NCBI GenBank assembly: GCA_040386975.1
Contig: JAZKEO010000002.1
Span: 62,001-126,000, forward strand
Length of the DNA: 64,000 bases
Origin: M2408 sp040386975
GTDB lineage: Bacteria > Bacteroidota > Bacteroidia > Flavobacteriales_D > Crocinitomicaceae
Direction of reading: 5' to 3'
A program made the position numbers and the translations under genes. This document shows positions 51,445 to 59,170 of the stretch, in pieces (the stretch's first letter is position 1; each line of letters begins with the position of its first letter). The notes under the pieces are model-generated. The model did no database searches. It had not been told where the DNA came from and saw only the letters and a list, made by a program, of their open reading frames with translations.

Positions 51445-52458
51445 ATGTCAAAAATTAAAAATGCTTTAATTCGTTACCGTATAATTGACAAGGCTATTCG
51501 CAATGTTTACAAACCTTTTCCAAGTAAAGAAGAATTGCGTAAAACGTGTGAAGAGAATCTTTATGGGGGTGATGAAGGGGAAAATATTTGTGATTCAACC
51601 ATAGAAAAAGATATTTTCAATATGCGATTGGAACACGATGCTCCAATTAAATACAGCAAAAAAAATGACGGCTATTTCTACGAGGATGAGAATTTCACCT
51701 TAGATGAAATGCCTTTGACGGAAAATGATTTGGAAGCTATCAAATTTGCGGCTAACACGCTGATTCAATTCAAAGATGTTGAAATGTTTAAGCAATTTGG
51801 CTTTGCCATTGATAAAATTTTTGACCGTGTTAATATTTCTTCAAATCCTCAAGAAAAAGACATTGCAGATTTAGTTCAATTTGAAGTGGCAATTTCCGTT
51901 CAGGGAAATGAATTTTTATCACCACTTTTAACTGCTATTCGACAGAAAAAAATTGTTCAGTTTGACTACGAAAGTTTTCAGACAGGAAAGAAAAAATCAC
52001 GTCGTGTTGTGCCACTTTTACTGAAAGAATACCGCAATCGTTGGTATGCAATCACTTTTGACTGCATGAAAGATTCGCTTGCGACTTACGCTTTGGAACG
52101 AATGGAAAATTTAGAAGAAACTTCGGAGTTTTTTAATCAAAAAATTGATTTCGATGCAGAGAAATTTTTTAAAAATGCAATTGGAATTACAGCCAATGAT
52201 TCAAAACCAGATAAAATAGTATTCAAGGCAGAAAATATAGCAGCAAAATACATCATTTCTCAACCTTTTCATAAAAGTCAAGAACTTGTAAAGGAAGGTA
52301 AAAATAAAACGACATTTTCCTTAGAAGTGATTATTTCAGAAGAATTGATTCGTTCGATATTAAGTTTTGGAGGAGAAATTGAAGTTGTTGAACCTTTAGA
52401 ATTGCGAAACGCACTTATCAAACGTTTGAATTTGATGTGTGAAAATTATAATTTGTAA
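51445..52458 (+). CDS. WYL-domain transcriptional regulator
   Basis: The 337-residue protein has an N-terminal helix-turn-helix region (about residues 5-85: YRIIDKAIRNVYKPFPSKEEL, TIEKDIFNMRLEHD, KKNDGYFYEDENFTL). A WYL domain spans about 170-240 (TAIRQKKIVQFDYESFQTGKK, PLLLKEYRNRWYAITFDC), where the WYL-type triad sits at RWYAI. The C-terminal extension is DeoR/WCX-like. WYL proteins regulate DNA damage and phage-defence genes in many bacteria, usually by binding a ligand. No defence genes are adjacent. It faces the HEAT-like gene. Confidence 0.9.
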   Translation: MSKIKNALIRYRIIDKAIRNVYKPFPSKEELRKTCEENLYGGDEGENICDSTIEKDIFNMRLEHDAPIKYSKKNDGYFYEDENFTLDEMPLTENDLEAIKFAANTLIQFKDVEMFKQFGFAIDKIFDRVNISSNPQEKDIADLVQFEVAISVQGNEFLSPLLTAIRQKKIVQFDYESFQTGKKKSRRVVPLLLKEYRNRWYAITFDCMKDSLATYALERMENLEETSEFFNQKIDFDAEKFFKNAIGITANDSKPDKIVFKAENIAAKYIISQPFHKSQELVKEGKNKTTFSLEVIISEELIRSILSFGGEIEVVEPLELRNALIKRLNLMCENYNL

Positions 52459-52489
52459 AAGTTTCAAAATTTAACAAATTAAGTCTTTT

Positions 52490-52594
52490 AACCACGGAGG
52501 TTAAGAGAAATAGAGTTTGTACACTTATAATATTAGGTAAAAAAACTTTGTTCTTTTTGTTGGAACTTCTCTTTTTCTCTTGCTCTCCGTGGTT
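52490..52594. repeat. Long inverted repeat around a CTCCGTGGTT/AACCACGGAG arm pair
   Basis: AACCACGGAG (52490-52499) and its complement CTCCGTGGTT (52585-52594) are the ends of a partly paired 105-base structure. The right arm and its following bases match the single copy at 44807. It lies after the WYL gene and before the convergent gene at 52637. Confidence 0.6.
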
Positions 52595-52636
52595 CAAAAA
52601 AAATAAATTAGTTTTAAGTATTTTTCTAAAATCAGT

Positions 52637-53473
52637 TTAAAACACTTCCAAAGAAAATTTATAAATCGCATTTTCAGCTTCCAAAAAAATACTTTTTTCT
52701 CGAATTTTAAACTTTTTGACGTTTTTAATCGGCAGTTTTAATTCTTTTTTAGAATCTGATTTTAGGTTTAAAATGGTAATCTTGTCGTGTTTTAAAATGT
52801 ACATAAAGTTTTCATCGACTTCTAAAAATGAAATTTCACTTTCTTCTTGATGAGAAATTAATGTTCCATACCGATCAAAAATAAAAATTCCTTTTTGTGC
52901 ATCTAGCAAATATAAATTATCGTTTGCCTCAAAAAATTGACTGACTTTGGAAAAATTTAAAATCCCAGCACTATTTTCAATTTTAAACGATTGAGCTTTG
53001 TTTGTTGCGATTAAATTTATCGTTGAATTTTCTTGGTCAAAAACCCAAATTTTATCTGATTGAATAGACGAAGAAACTTGCGTGGCGTAAGAAATCTCAA
53101 AACCCAAAGCACTCAAATCGCTTAAATCAATGTCGTTTTCTTGTTTTGTTAAGGTATTATCCAAAAAAACTAAAGCTTGTTGTTGTTCCGAAAAAAGCAT
53201 GATTTTCATTGGATTTCGAACATCAATAAAACTTATTTCACCAAATTTTTTCAAACTTTGAGAAAACAACAATTTACCATTTGAATCGTATTTTATCAGT
53301 TGATCCTTTTCAGCAATATATTGGTTTTCAAGAACATCAATGTTCCAAACAATTTCTTTTGTGAAATCCAATTTAGAAATTTGCTCCCATTTCAATGAGT
53401 CTTGAGCATAAAAACGTTCGTTCCAAAATGAAATTAAACAGCTAAAAACCAATAAAACACCTAAGTTTTTCAT
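52637..53473 (-). CDS. Exported beta-propeller-like hypothetical protein
   Basis: The 278-residue product has a signal peptide (LGVLLVFSCLISFWNERFYAQ). It has repeated strands of the kind VWNIDVLENQYIAEKDQLIKYDSNGKLLF, with an Asp-Ser-Asn-Gly turn and later RYGTLISHQEES, that look like a WD40/NHL propeller with about five short blades. No catalytic motif is visible. It follows the GH3 gene by one base, so the two form an operon. The GH3 protein lacks a signal peptide, so the pairing may be regulatory rather than physical. Confidence 0.6.
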   Translation of the reverse strand: MKNLGVLLVFSCLISFWNERFYAQDSLKWEQISKLDFTKEIVWNIDVLENQYIAEKDQLIKYDSNGKLLFSQSLKKFGEISFIDVRNPMKIMLFSEQQQALVFLDNTLTKQENDIDLSDLSALGFEISYATQVSSSIQSDKIWVFDQENSTINLIATNKAQSFKIENSAGILNFSKVSQFFEANDNLYLLDAQKGIFIFDRYGTLISHQEESEISFLEVDENFMYILKHDKITILNLKSDSKKELKLPIKNVKKFKIREKSIFLEAENAIYKFSLEVF

Positions 53474-53474
53474 C

Positions 53475-54989
53475 TTAATTTGTCATTAAAGACCTTATTT
53501 CTTCAATTATTTTTCGGTCGTTGTTCAATCTTGGTACTTTATTTTGACCACCCAATTTCCCTTTCGACTTTAACCAAGCATCAAACGTGCCAACTTTGAG
53601 TTTTTGGATTTTTAAATTTTCCAACAACAAACTTTTACTTCTTTTTGCTTCGTAATCTGAGTTTATTTTACAAATTTCTTGATCCAAAAGGATTTCAAAT
53701 TGCTCCAAATTCTCCGGTTCATGCTCAAATTCAATGTACCATTCGTGTTTTCCTTTTTTATCGTCTTCCAAAAATGCTGGTCCAGCAGTAAATTCTTTTA
53801 TGGACGAATTAGTTAATTGACACGCTTTTACAAGTGCATTTTCTGCATTTTCAACAATTAATTCTTCACCAAAAACATTGATAAAACTTTTTGTTCTTCC
53901 TGTAATTTTAAACCTAAAAGGCAACAAACTTGTAAATTGTATAGTATCTCCAATGATATAACGCCATAATCCGCCATTTGTTGAAATCACGATGGCATAA
54001 TTTGTGTCTAATTTCACTTGACTCAAATCACAAATCGTTGTTGAATTTACACCATCAAATTCACTCATTGGAATAAATTCGTAAAAAATCCCGTAATCCA
54101 ACATCAGCAACAATTCTTTTGAATCACTTGAATCTTGAATACCGAAAAAACCTTCCGAAGCGTTATACGTTTCTACGTAATTCATTTCTGGATTGGAAAT
54201 TATTTCTTGAAAAAGTTCTTTGTAAGGTTCAAAATTTACGCCACCATGTAGATACAATTCTAAATTCGGCCAAACTTCTGTAATGTCCTTTTTTCCTGAA
54301 ACTTCAAGAATTTTTTTGAGTAAAATGTAGGTCCAACTTGGAACACCAGTCAAAATATAAACATCCTGATTCATGGTTTCTCGAGCCATTTTTTCAATTT
54401 TCGGCTCCCAATCCGACATCAAAGCAGTTTCTTTGGATGGAGTGCGTTTAATTTCTGCCCACCAAGGCAAATTTTGCATGATAATGGCTGAAATATCTCC
54501 CAAATAAGAATCAATTACATTTGGATTCATTTGTAAACTTCCGCCAACATTCAAGTGTTTTCCTTTGTACAATTTTCTGTTGGGGAAATTCTCGTAATAA
54601 AGTGCCAATAAATCTTTCCCACCTTTGTAATGGCAGTCAAAAAGTGATTCTTTTGTCACGGGAATAAATTTGCTTTTATCAGAAGTTGTCCCAGATGATT
54701 TTGCAAACCATTTTGTTTCACTAGGCCACAAAATATTGTTTTCACCATCTATCAAACGGTCAATAAAAGGTTTTATTTTTTCGTAAGAATATAAAGGAAT
54801 GTTGTTTTTAAAATCAGTATAAGATTTTATTTCTTCGAAATGATATTTCTCACCAAATTCAGTGTTTTTTGCTGCTGTAATTAAATTTAAAAGTAATTCT
54901 TGCTGAACTTCTAAAGGAAATTTACGAAACAAATCAATTTGATGAACCCGTTTCTTCATCAACCAAGCAAAAATCGAATTAAATGGCAT
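53475..54989 (-). CDS. GH3-family protein (acyl-acid amido synthetase fold)
   Basis: The 504-residue protein fits the GH3 family, first known from plant auxin-conjugating enzymes and widespread in Bacteroidota. It has FAKSSGTTSDKSKFIPVT, the nucleotide-binding P-loop-like Ser/Thr motif, YNASEGFFGIQDS, GGLWRYIIGDTIQF and FKITGRTKSFINVFGEELIVENAENAL. Bacterial members adenylate an acid and join it to an amine, but the substrate here is unknown. The protein is soluble. Start MPFNSIFAWLMKKRVHQID is conserved for the family. Its downstream partner gene starts one base after its stop. Confidence 0.9.
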   Translation of the reverse strand: MPFNSIFAWLMKKRVHQIDLFRKFPLEVQQELLLNLITAAKNTEFGEKYHFEEIKSYTDFKNNIPLYSYEKIKPFIDRLIDGENNILWPSETKWFAKSSGTTSDKSKFIPVTKESLFDCHYKGGKDLLALYYENFPNRKLYKGKHLNVGGSLQMNPNVIDSYLGDISAIIMQNLPWWAEIKRTPSKETALMSDWEPKIEKMARETMNQDVYILTGVPSWTYILLKKILEVSGKKDITEVWPNLELYLHGGVNFEPYKELFQEIISNPEMNYVETYNASEGFFGIQDSSDSKELLLMLDYGIFYEFIPMSEFDGVNSTTICDLSQVKLDTNYAIVISTNGGLWRYIIGDTIQFTSLLPFRFKITGRTKSFINVFGEELIVENAENALVKACQLTNSSIKEFTAGPAFLEDDKKGKHEWYIEFEHEPENLEQFEILLDQEICKINSDYEAKRSKSLLLENLKIQKLKVGTFDAWLKSKGKLGGQNKVPRLNNDRKIIEEIRSLMTN

Positions 54990-55033
54990 AAGATAGTAGT
55001 CCTTTTATAAAAAACGGAAGTGAATTCTAAAAC

Positions 55034-55057
55034 AAAAAAGGGAGCCTTAACTCCCTA
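55034..55057 (-). terminator. Rho-independent terminator after the small membrane ORF
   Basis: AGGGAG (55039-55044) pairs with CTCCCT (55051-55056) around CCTTAA, and on the reverse strand a T run follows. It is six bases past the stop of the 32-residue ORF. Confidence 0.8.
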
Positions 55058-55062
55058 AAATT

Positions 55063-55161
55063 TTATCCCCAAATTAATACTGAAACAAGTATTAAAATAG
55101 CTGCTATTGTAATAATAAAACCTGCTGCTGCAGTTGTTTCATCAAAATAATTATCTGACAT
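55063..55161 (-). CDS. Small membrane protein (32 residues)
   Basis: The reverse strand encodes MSDNYFDETTAAAGFIITIA, continuing AILILVSVLIWG, 32 residues with one membrane helix of about 20 residues. It stops in front of a terminator (55034-55057). A TACCTTTG -7 box (55196-55203) lies 35 bases before the ATG, so the ORF has its own promoter and terminator. Bacteroidota encode many short, poorly annotated membrane peptides, and this could modulate a membrane complex. It is too short for standard gene calling. Function unknown. Confidence 0.65.
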   Translation of the reverse strand: MSDNYFDETTAAAGFIITIAAILILVSVLIWG

Positions 55162-55195
55162 AATGGTATGTTTTTAATTTGAATTTTAATTTCTT

Positions 55196-55203
55196 CAAAG
55201 GTA
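55196..55203 (-). promoter_or_regulatory. -7 box for the small membrane ORF
   Basis: Reverse-strand TACCTTTG matches TAnnTTTG and lies 35 bases before the start at 55161. Confidence 0.55.
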
Positions 55204-55248
55204 AAAATAATTTCTTTTAAAATGATTGATTTAAAACAAAAATTATTT

Positions 55249-56496
55249 TTAAGGAATATTTTTCAGAATTGTTAGCATTGTTTCTTCACTATTTGGTAAT
55301 AAATCATTCATTTCGATGATCATTTTTTCTTCAATTGTTGTAGCCTTAACGGAACACAACCATTCATTCCCAGAATTACTTACTGCAATGACATGAATCT
55401 TTGCACCAATTGGTGAAAATGCATTTCTATTAGTAAACAAACCATTTTGAAATTGACTTAACTCTGCTAATAAATTCTCATTACCATCAAAACTCACATA
55501 AACAATCGCATTATTAATGTCGTATTCTTTTGGTAATTTGACAAATATTTCTGTATTTGGCCTAGTGTCCTCATAAAACTTATCAATGTTACACCAACCT
55601 AATCTTCTTTGAATATACGTATAAGAATCAGCGTTTATTTTTGGTTTCGTATTCGTTTGAGTCCAATTAATTTGATTTTTTTCATTAATCTCACCATTAA
55701 ACATTTCCATATCTTCATCAACTTTTTGACTTTTAACAGTCACTTCTATGCCTTCCTTAGGCAGTAGTTCATTGTTGTTTTGCGATATTTTTAAATAATT
55801 TTCTCCTCCAGAAACTAAAGGTGACATTTTTCCATTAGCTAACAAACCCATCGTTGCTTTATGGTTCAAAATCATTTCTGATTTATTTTTTATTTCTATT
55901 ATTTCAACCTCTACATTTCCACTGATTAAAACCCCTTTTTCATTTGTAAGGGAATTTGGTTTGATGTTATAAACAGTTCCATTCGCAGTAGTAATAACTC
56001 CTCCTTCTTGTGCATTAATTGTAAAATATTGCTTTGATTTTTTTGTGTAATCTTCAATTTTGGAATTTACATTGTAAATCTTTTCTCCTTTTTTGATATT
56101 GTCTGATCCTTGCCAAAAAATAGTTTTGTCAATTTCAATTGATTCAGATTTTCCCTTATCTTGAACACTTGATTGAATTTCTGCATTTTTGTAATAATTA
56201 ACTTTAGCACCTTTACTCAATGCTATTTTTTTTCCACCTAGAAAAATTAACTTTCCAAAAATGTCCAAGCGTGTTTTATCACACGTTTCATCTTTATTCA
56301 AAAAAACTGACGCATCAAGTGTAACAACAGAGTTACCTGGAATAATAATATTATCAGAACAAATGGGTAATCTTCCTAAATCCCATGAATTTACATTATT
56401 CCAATTTACATTTCCGTTTTTAGCAATTATATCAGCAGAAAAAAATTCAAAACTTATAAAAACAGATAAGATTAAAAAAATAAATCGTTGTTTCAT
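55249..56496 (-). CDS. Secreted surface protein with WG-type repeat start and ZU5/GAIN-like domain
   Basis: The 415-residue product has a signal peptide (FIFLILSVFISFEFFSAD). Its start NGNVNWNNVNSWDLGRLPIC resembles the W-x-x-x-x-W-x-x-G-R-x-P module of T9SS-exported Bacteroidota proteins, followed by beta-helix-like strands. A later block (GGVITTANGTVYNIKPNSL, ISGNVEVEIIEIKNKSEMI, NYLKISQNNNELLPKEGIEV) looks like a ZU5-type domain. The C-terminus lacks a clear T9SS sorting domain, so the secretion route is uncertain. Function is unknown. Confidence 0.6.
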   Translation of the reverse strand: MKQRFIFLILSVFISFEFFSADIIAKNGNVNWNNVNSWDLGRLPICSDNIIIPGNSVVTLDASVFLNKDETCDKTRLDIFGKLIFLGGKKIALSKGAKVNYYKNAEIQSSVQDKGKSESIEIDKTIFWQGSDNIKKGEKIYNVNSKIEDYTKKSKQYFTINAQEGGVITTANGTVYNIKPNSLTNEKGVLISGNVEVEIIEIKNKSEMILNHKATMGLLANGKMSPLVSGGENYLKISQNNNELLPKEGIEVTVKSQKVDEDMEMFNGEINEKNQINWTQTNTKPKINADSYTYIQRRLGWCNIDKFYEDTRPNTEIFVKLPKEYDINNAIVYVSFDGNENLLAELSQFQNGLFTNRNAFSPIGAKIHVIAVSNSGNEWLCSVKATTIEEKMIIEMNDLLPNSEETMLTILKNIP

Positions 56497-56584
56497 TTTT
56501 ACATATTTTAGTTCTCCTATAAATATAAAAATAAATTCCTTACGTTTTACTTTTTTTAGGCTTTTTGACGAAAATAATCCTTTC

Positions 56585-56968
56585 TTAAGACTTGATTGGC
56601 GTTAATCTTCTTGACAACGGTCTGAAATACCAAGAAAGAACTGTTGCAAGCAATAAAATTAATGAAGGAAGAGCTTCTGTAAATGGTTGCCCAACAACAA
56701 TATGCGAAATCGCTGCTCCAGACATTGCAAAAAAGAATCCTGCGTAAGCCCATTCTTTTACAAGTAGGAATTTTGGAATCAGAATGACAATAACACCTAA
56801 TATTTTCCATGTTCCAAGAATTGACAAAAGATCTAAAGGGTAACCTAATTTGGTCACAATTTCGTTATATCCACCTATTTGAAGCATTTGTTGTATGCCT
56901 CCAGCTAACATTCCTATTGAAAGAAATATGGTTGCTACCCAGTAAATGATTTTAGTTCTCTTTTCCAT
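56585..56968 (-). CDS. DoxX-like membrane protein
   Basis: The 127-residue protein has four hydrophobic segments and the DoxX pattern LSIGMLAGGIQQMLQIGGYNE, YPLDLLSILGTWKILGVIV and LVKEWAYAGFFFAMSGAAISH. DoxX proteins take part in quinone-linked redox chemistry or sulfur metabolism. It follows the SRPBCC gene by 7 bases in the ArsR operon. A 127-residue length is usual for the family. Confidence 0.82.
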   Translation of the reverse strand: MEKRTKIIYWVATIFLSIGMLAGGIQQMLQIGGYNEIVTKLGYPLDLLSILGTWKILGVIVILIPKFLLVKEWAYAGFFFAMSGAAISHIVVGQPFTEALPSLILLLATVLSWYFRPLSRRLTPIKS

Positions 56969-56975
56969 CTTGAAT

Positions 56976-57440
56976 TTATTTTTGGTTCATTAAAATTTCT
57001 TGCAGTTTGTCGTGTGCCATATTTATTCCGTAAGCAAAAGGTAGTTTTAATTGTTCTGCTCGGTGCTTTTCCGACTTATAAATTATTTGAATTGTTAATT
57101 TACTTCTCTCGTCAGAAAGTTTTTCAAATTCTAAAAATTCAAGTTGCACATCAATTGGCATATTTTCCATTTCAAAAGTTCGAATGATTGTTTGATTCTC
57201 CACACTTTCGTGAATGGTTCCATTAGCCTTAAACACAACATTACCATTGTATGAAGTTTCAAACTGGTAACTTCCATGATTTTTATTCTCCAATTTAAGC
57301 ACTTTTGTTCCCATCCATTGTTCTACAAACTCAGCTTCAGTATAGGCTTTAAAAAGTAAATCTATTGGCAAGTCAAATTCTCTTATTATAAGTAAATCTT
57401 GTTTGCCATCTTCAGCGTTGATTTTGGTTTTCTGTTCCAT
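56976..57440 (-). CDS. SRPBCC / AHSA1-like protein
   Basis: The 154-residue protein has the START-like fold pattern LIIREFDLPIDLLFKAYTEAEFVEQWMG and ERSKLTIQIIYKSEKHRAEQ. These bind hydrophobic ligands or act as chaperone partners. The pairing with an ArsR regulator and DoxX gene is common in Bacteroidota and may form a small stress operon. No catalytic residues are predicted. Start MEQKTKINAEDGKQDLL. Confidence 0.85.
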   Translation of the reverse strand: MEQKTKINAEDGKQDLLIIREFDLPIDLLFKAYTEAEFVEQWMGTKVLKLENKNHGSYQFETSYNGNVVFKANGTIHESVENQTIIRTFEMENMPIDVQLEFLEFEKLSDERSKLTIQIIYKSEKHRAEQLKLPFAYGINMAHDKLQEILMNQK

Positions 57441-57446
57441 CTTAAT

Positions 57447-57770
57447 TTATTTTTTCGATTTATAATTTTTCATGACAGTTTCTAATTTATTAAACCTTTC
57501 TTCCCACATTAGTCTGAATGGCTCAATGAAATCTGCTACTTCTTTCATTTTATTTGGATTAATTTGATAGTAAATTTCCCTCCCTTTCTGTTCCTGCTTG
57601 AGCAAATCACACTCAGTAAGTATTTGTAAATGTTTTGAAACTGTTGGTCTTGCCGTATCAAAGTTTGATGCAATTGCACCTGCAGTCAATGATTGTGAAG
57701 CCACCAAAAGAAGAATTGATCTTCTTGTTGGATCAGCTAAAGCTTGAAATACATCTCGTCTTAAATTCAT
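57447..57770 (-). CDS. ArsR-family transcriptional regulator
   Basis: The 107-residue protein is a winged-helix ArsR/SmtB member (FQALADPTRRSILLLVASQ, TARPTVSKHLQILTECDLL, REIYYQINPNKMKEVADFI). It lacks the canonical metal-binding Cys pair (ELCVCDL), so it probably senses something other than arsenite-type metal, and the AHSA1 partner suggests an organic ligand. It is first in an operon with the SRPBCC and DoxX genes, and a palindrome at 57800-57815 upstream is the likely operator. Confidence 0.9.
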   Translation of the reverse strand: MNLRRDVFQALADPTRRSILLLVASQSLTAGAIASNFDTARPTVSKHLQILTECDLLKQEQKGREIYYQINPNKMKEVADFIEPFRLMWEERFNKLETVMKNYKSKK

Positions 57771-57788
57771 TATGAAGTCATTTGACTA

Positions 57789-57815
57789 CAAATATACGTG
57801 TAGTTATTTAACTAC
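57789..57815 (-). promoter_or_regulatory. Promoter and operator of the ArsR operon
   Basis: Reverse-strand TATATTTG (57789-57796) is a -7 box 19 bases from the ATG. Just upstream lies GTAGTTA TT TAACTAC (57800-57815), a perfect palindrome with 7-bp arms between -7 and -33. This position suits autorepression by the ArsR protein. Confidence 0.6.
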
Positions 57816-57912
57816 GTAAATAAATTTGAGAATATTTTTTATAAAATGAATTTTTGGGGTTAATTCTTAGGTTTTTGGAAGGATGTAAATGACAGATAAA
57901 TCTGAAGTTTTA

Positions 57913-58197
57913 TTACAATAGATTTAAATCTTGTCTTCCGATTATAGCCATAATTTCGACAATTTCTCCATTTATTCTAAAATAAATGCTATCCACACCA
58001 CAAACACATCTTCTATAACCAGACTTTATATAATCGACTGATTCAAAGGAATTCGGTCTTTCTGCGATGAGTTCAAAAGTGTAAAAAAATGCGTCGAAAT
58101 AATTGTCTGCTTGTTTAACTCCAAATTTTTCAACTCCGTAATGATGTATTCTAATAAGATCTTCTTTTGCAACTTCACTTATTCTGTATTTACTCAT
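57913..58197 (-). CDS. ParE-like toxin
   Basis: The 94-residue protein matches ParE/RelE-superfamily toxins: MSKYRISEVAKEDLIRIHHYG, AERPNSFESVDYIKSGYRRC with the basic core, and YFRINGEIVEIMAIIGRQD. ParE inhibits gyrase, but activity here is not shown. The gene overlaps the ParD-like antitoxin by 8 bases in the order antitoxin-toxin, the usual layout. It carries no obvious truncation. Confidence 0.85.
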   Translation of the reverse strand: MSKYRISEVAKEDLIRIHHYGVEKFGVKQADNYFDAFFYTFELIAERPNSFESVDYIKSGYRRCVCGVDSIYFRINGEIVEIMAIIGRQDLNLL

Positions 58198-58429
58198 TTA
58201 ATAAGCTTTTAGATTCTCGCAAAATTTGAGCTTTAGTTTGATTCGTAAATCCACTTTTTTCCGCTTTTTCAAGTTTCAATCTAATCAAATCAATTTGTTT
58301 TTCTTGGTTTCGAGCTTGCCTAATTAAATCATTTACTAATTCGCTCTTACTTGCGTACTCTTTAGAAGCAATTTGATTTTTTAACCATTGGTCATTAGGC
58401 TCGGATAAGGAAATACTTTGGCGTGTCAT
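58190..58429 (-). CDS. ParD-like antitoxin
   Basis: The 79-residue protein has a ribbon-helix-helix start (MTRQSISLSEPNDQWLKNQI, ASKSELVNDLIRQA) and a charged tail (IDLIRLKLEKAEKSGF) that would wrap the toxin. It is the upstream partner of the ParE-like gene. RHH antitoxins bind operators in their own promoter, and the palindrome at 58443-58458 overlaps the likely -7 region. Confidence 0.85.
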   Translation of the reverse strand: MTRQSISLSEPNDQWLKNQIASKEYASKSELVNDLIRQARNQEKQIDLIRLKLEKAEKSGFTNQTKAQILRESKSLLNE

Positions 58430-58442
58430 ATTGATTTGTTTT

Positions 58443-58458
58443 GATGTAAATATACATC
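58443..58458. promoter_or_regulatory. Candidate operator of the ParDE module
   Basis: GATGTA AATA TACATC is a perfect palindrome (6-bp arms) 14 bases before the antitoxin ATG at 58429. It overlaps TATATTTA on the reverse strand, a one-mismatch -7 box, so binding would repress. Confidence 0.5.
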
Positions 58459-58529
58459 ATTATTGCATCAATTCCAAATTATTCACTAGATTTTTAGAGT
58501 AAAATTTAGGTTTTAGGTTGTTTCCCTTG

Positions 58530-59066
58530 CTAAATATCGTTTTTATTATTTATTTTTTCTATCCATTTTGACAATCTAGTATGATTTGTAAGCAGTATAA
58601 ATCCTACTAATAAGCATATAGCGGAGTTTATCATTACTTGATAGTTTACTGGATTAGGATTAAAAGTTTCTAAAAGACTATCTAAACTATTTCGAGAGAC
58701 ACTTTCTTTGAAGGAGAAAACAACTTGAGAAATAAAATCTCCTATATTAATAACTATTAGATATACAGCGATAATTATTAAAGCGATTTTGGCAATTCCT
58801 CTTCCATCAAAAGAAGTAATAGGGACTTCATTATTTTCAAATCCTTTATCGAGTTTGAACAAACCGATTATTATTTCAGGTTTAAATAATAAGACGAAAA
58901 TTATCAGAATACTTACTAATGGAACTGTAAGAACTAGCCAATTAAATTCATTGCCTGAATCATAATACAGATAAAAACTGATATTCGGTATTTGAATAAT
59001 TACTTCAATTATTGAGTATAATCCGTATAATTTGAGAATAATTTTGAATAAGTCTCTTTTCGTCAT
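58530..59066 (-). CDS. Hypothetical four-helix membrane protein
   Basis: The 178-residue protein has hydrophobic segments at about residues 10-33, 40-63, 90-115 and 145-163, with one charged loop. No family is recognised. It is not tightly coupled to the ParDE module (101-base gap) and may be an independent gene. Function unknown. Confidence 0.5.
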   Translation of the reverse strand: MTKRDLFKIILKLYGLYSIIEVIIQIPNISFYLYYDSGNEFNWLVLTVPLVSILIIFVLLFKPEIIIGLFKLDKGFENNEVPITSFDGRGIAKIALIIIAVYLIVINIGDFISQVVFSFKESVSRNSLDSLLETFNPNPVNYQVMINSAICLLVGFILLTNHTRLSKWIEKINNKNDI

Positions 59067-59119
59067 GTTTATTTTAAAGATATCCCAAATATACCATTAT
59101 TTTTCAAATTGTAATCCAA

Positions 59120-59150
59120 CAAAAAAGGCCATCCTTTTGGGACAGCCTCT
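59120..59150 (-). terminator. Rho-independent terminator after infB
   Basis: Reverse-strand AGGC..TCC and GGA..GCCT arms pair around a CCAAAA loop, followed by a T run. It closes the rimP-nusA-infB operon about 20 bases after the infB stop. Confidence 0.65.
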
Positions 59151-59170
59151 CTTAAAATTTATTTAGAATA

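Noticed and set aside
51445..52458. WYL gene as a marker of a phage-defence island
   Set aside because: Neighbours are a HEAT-like protein, dNK and GH3 genes, none of which form a recognised defence system.
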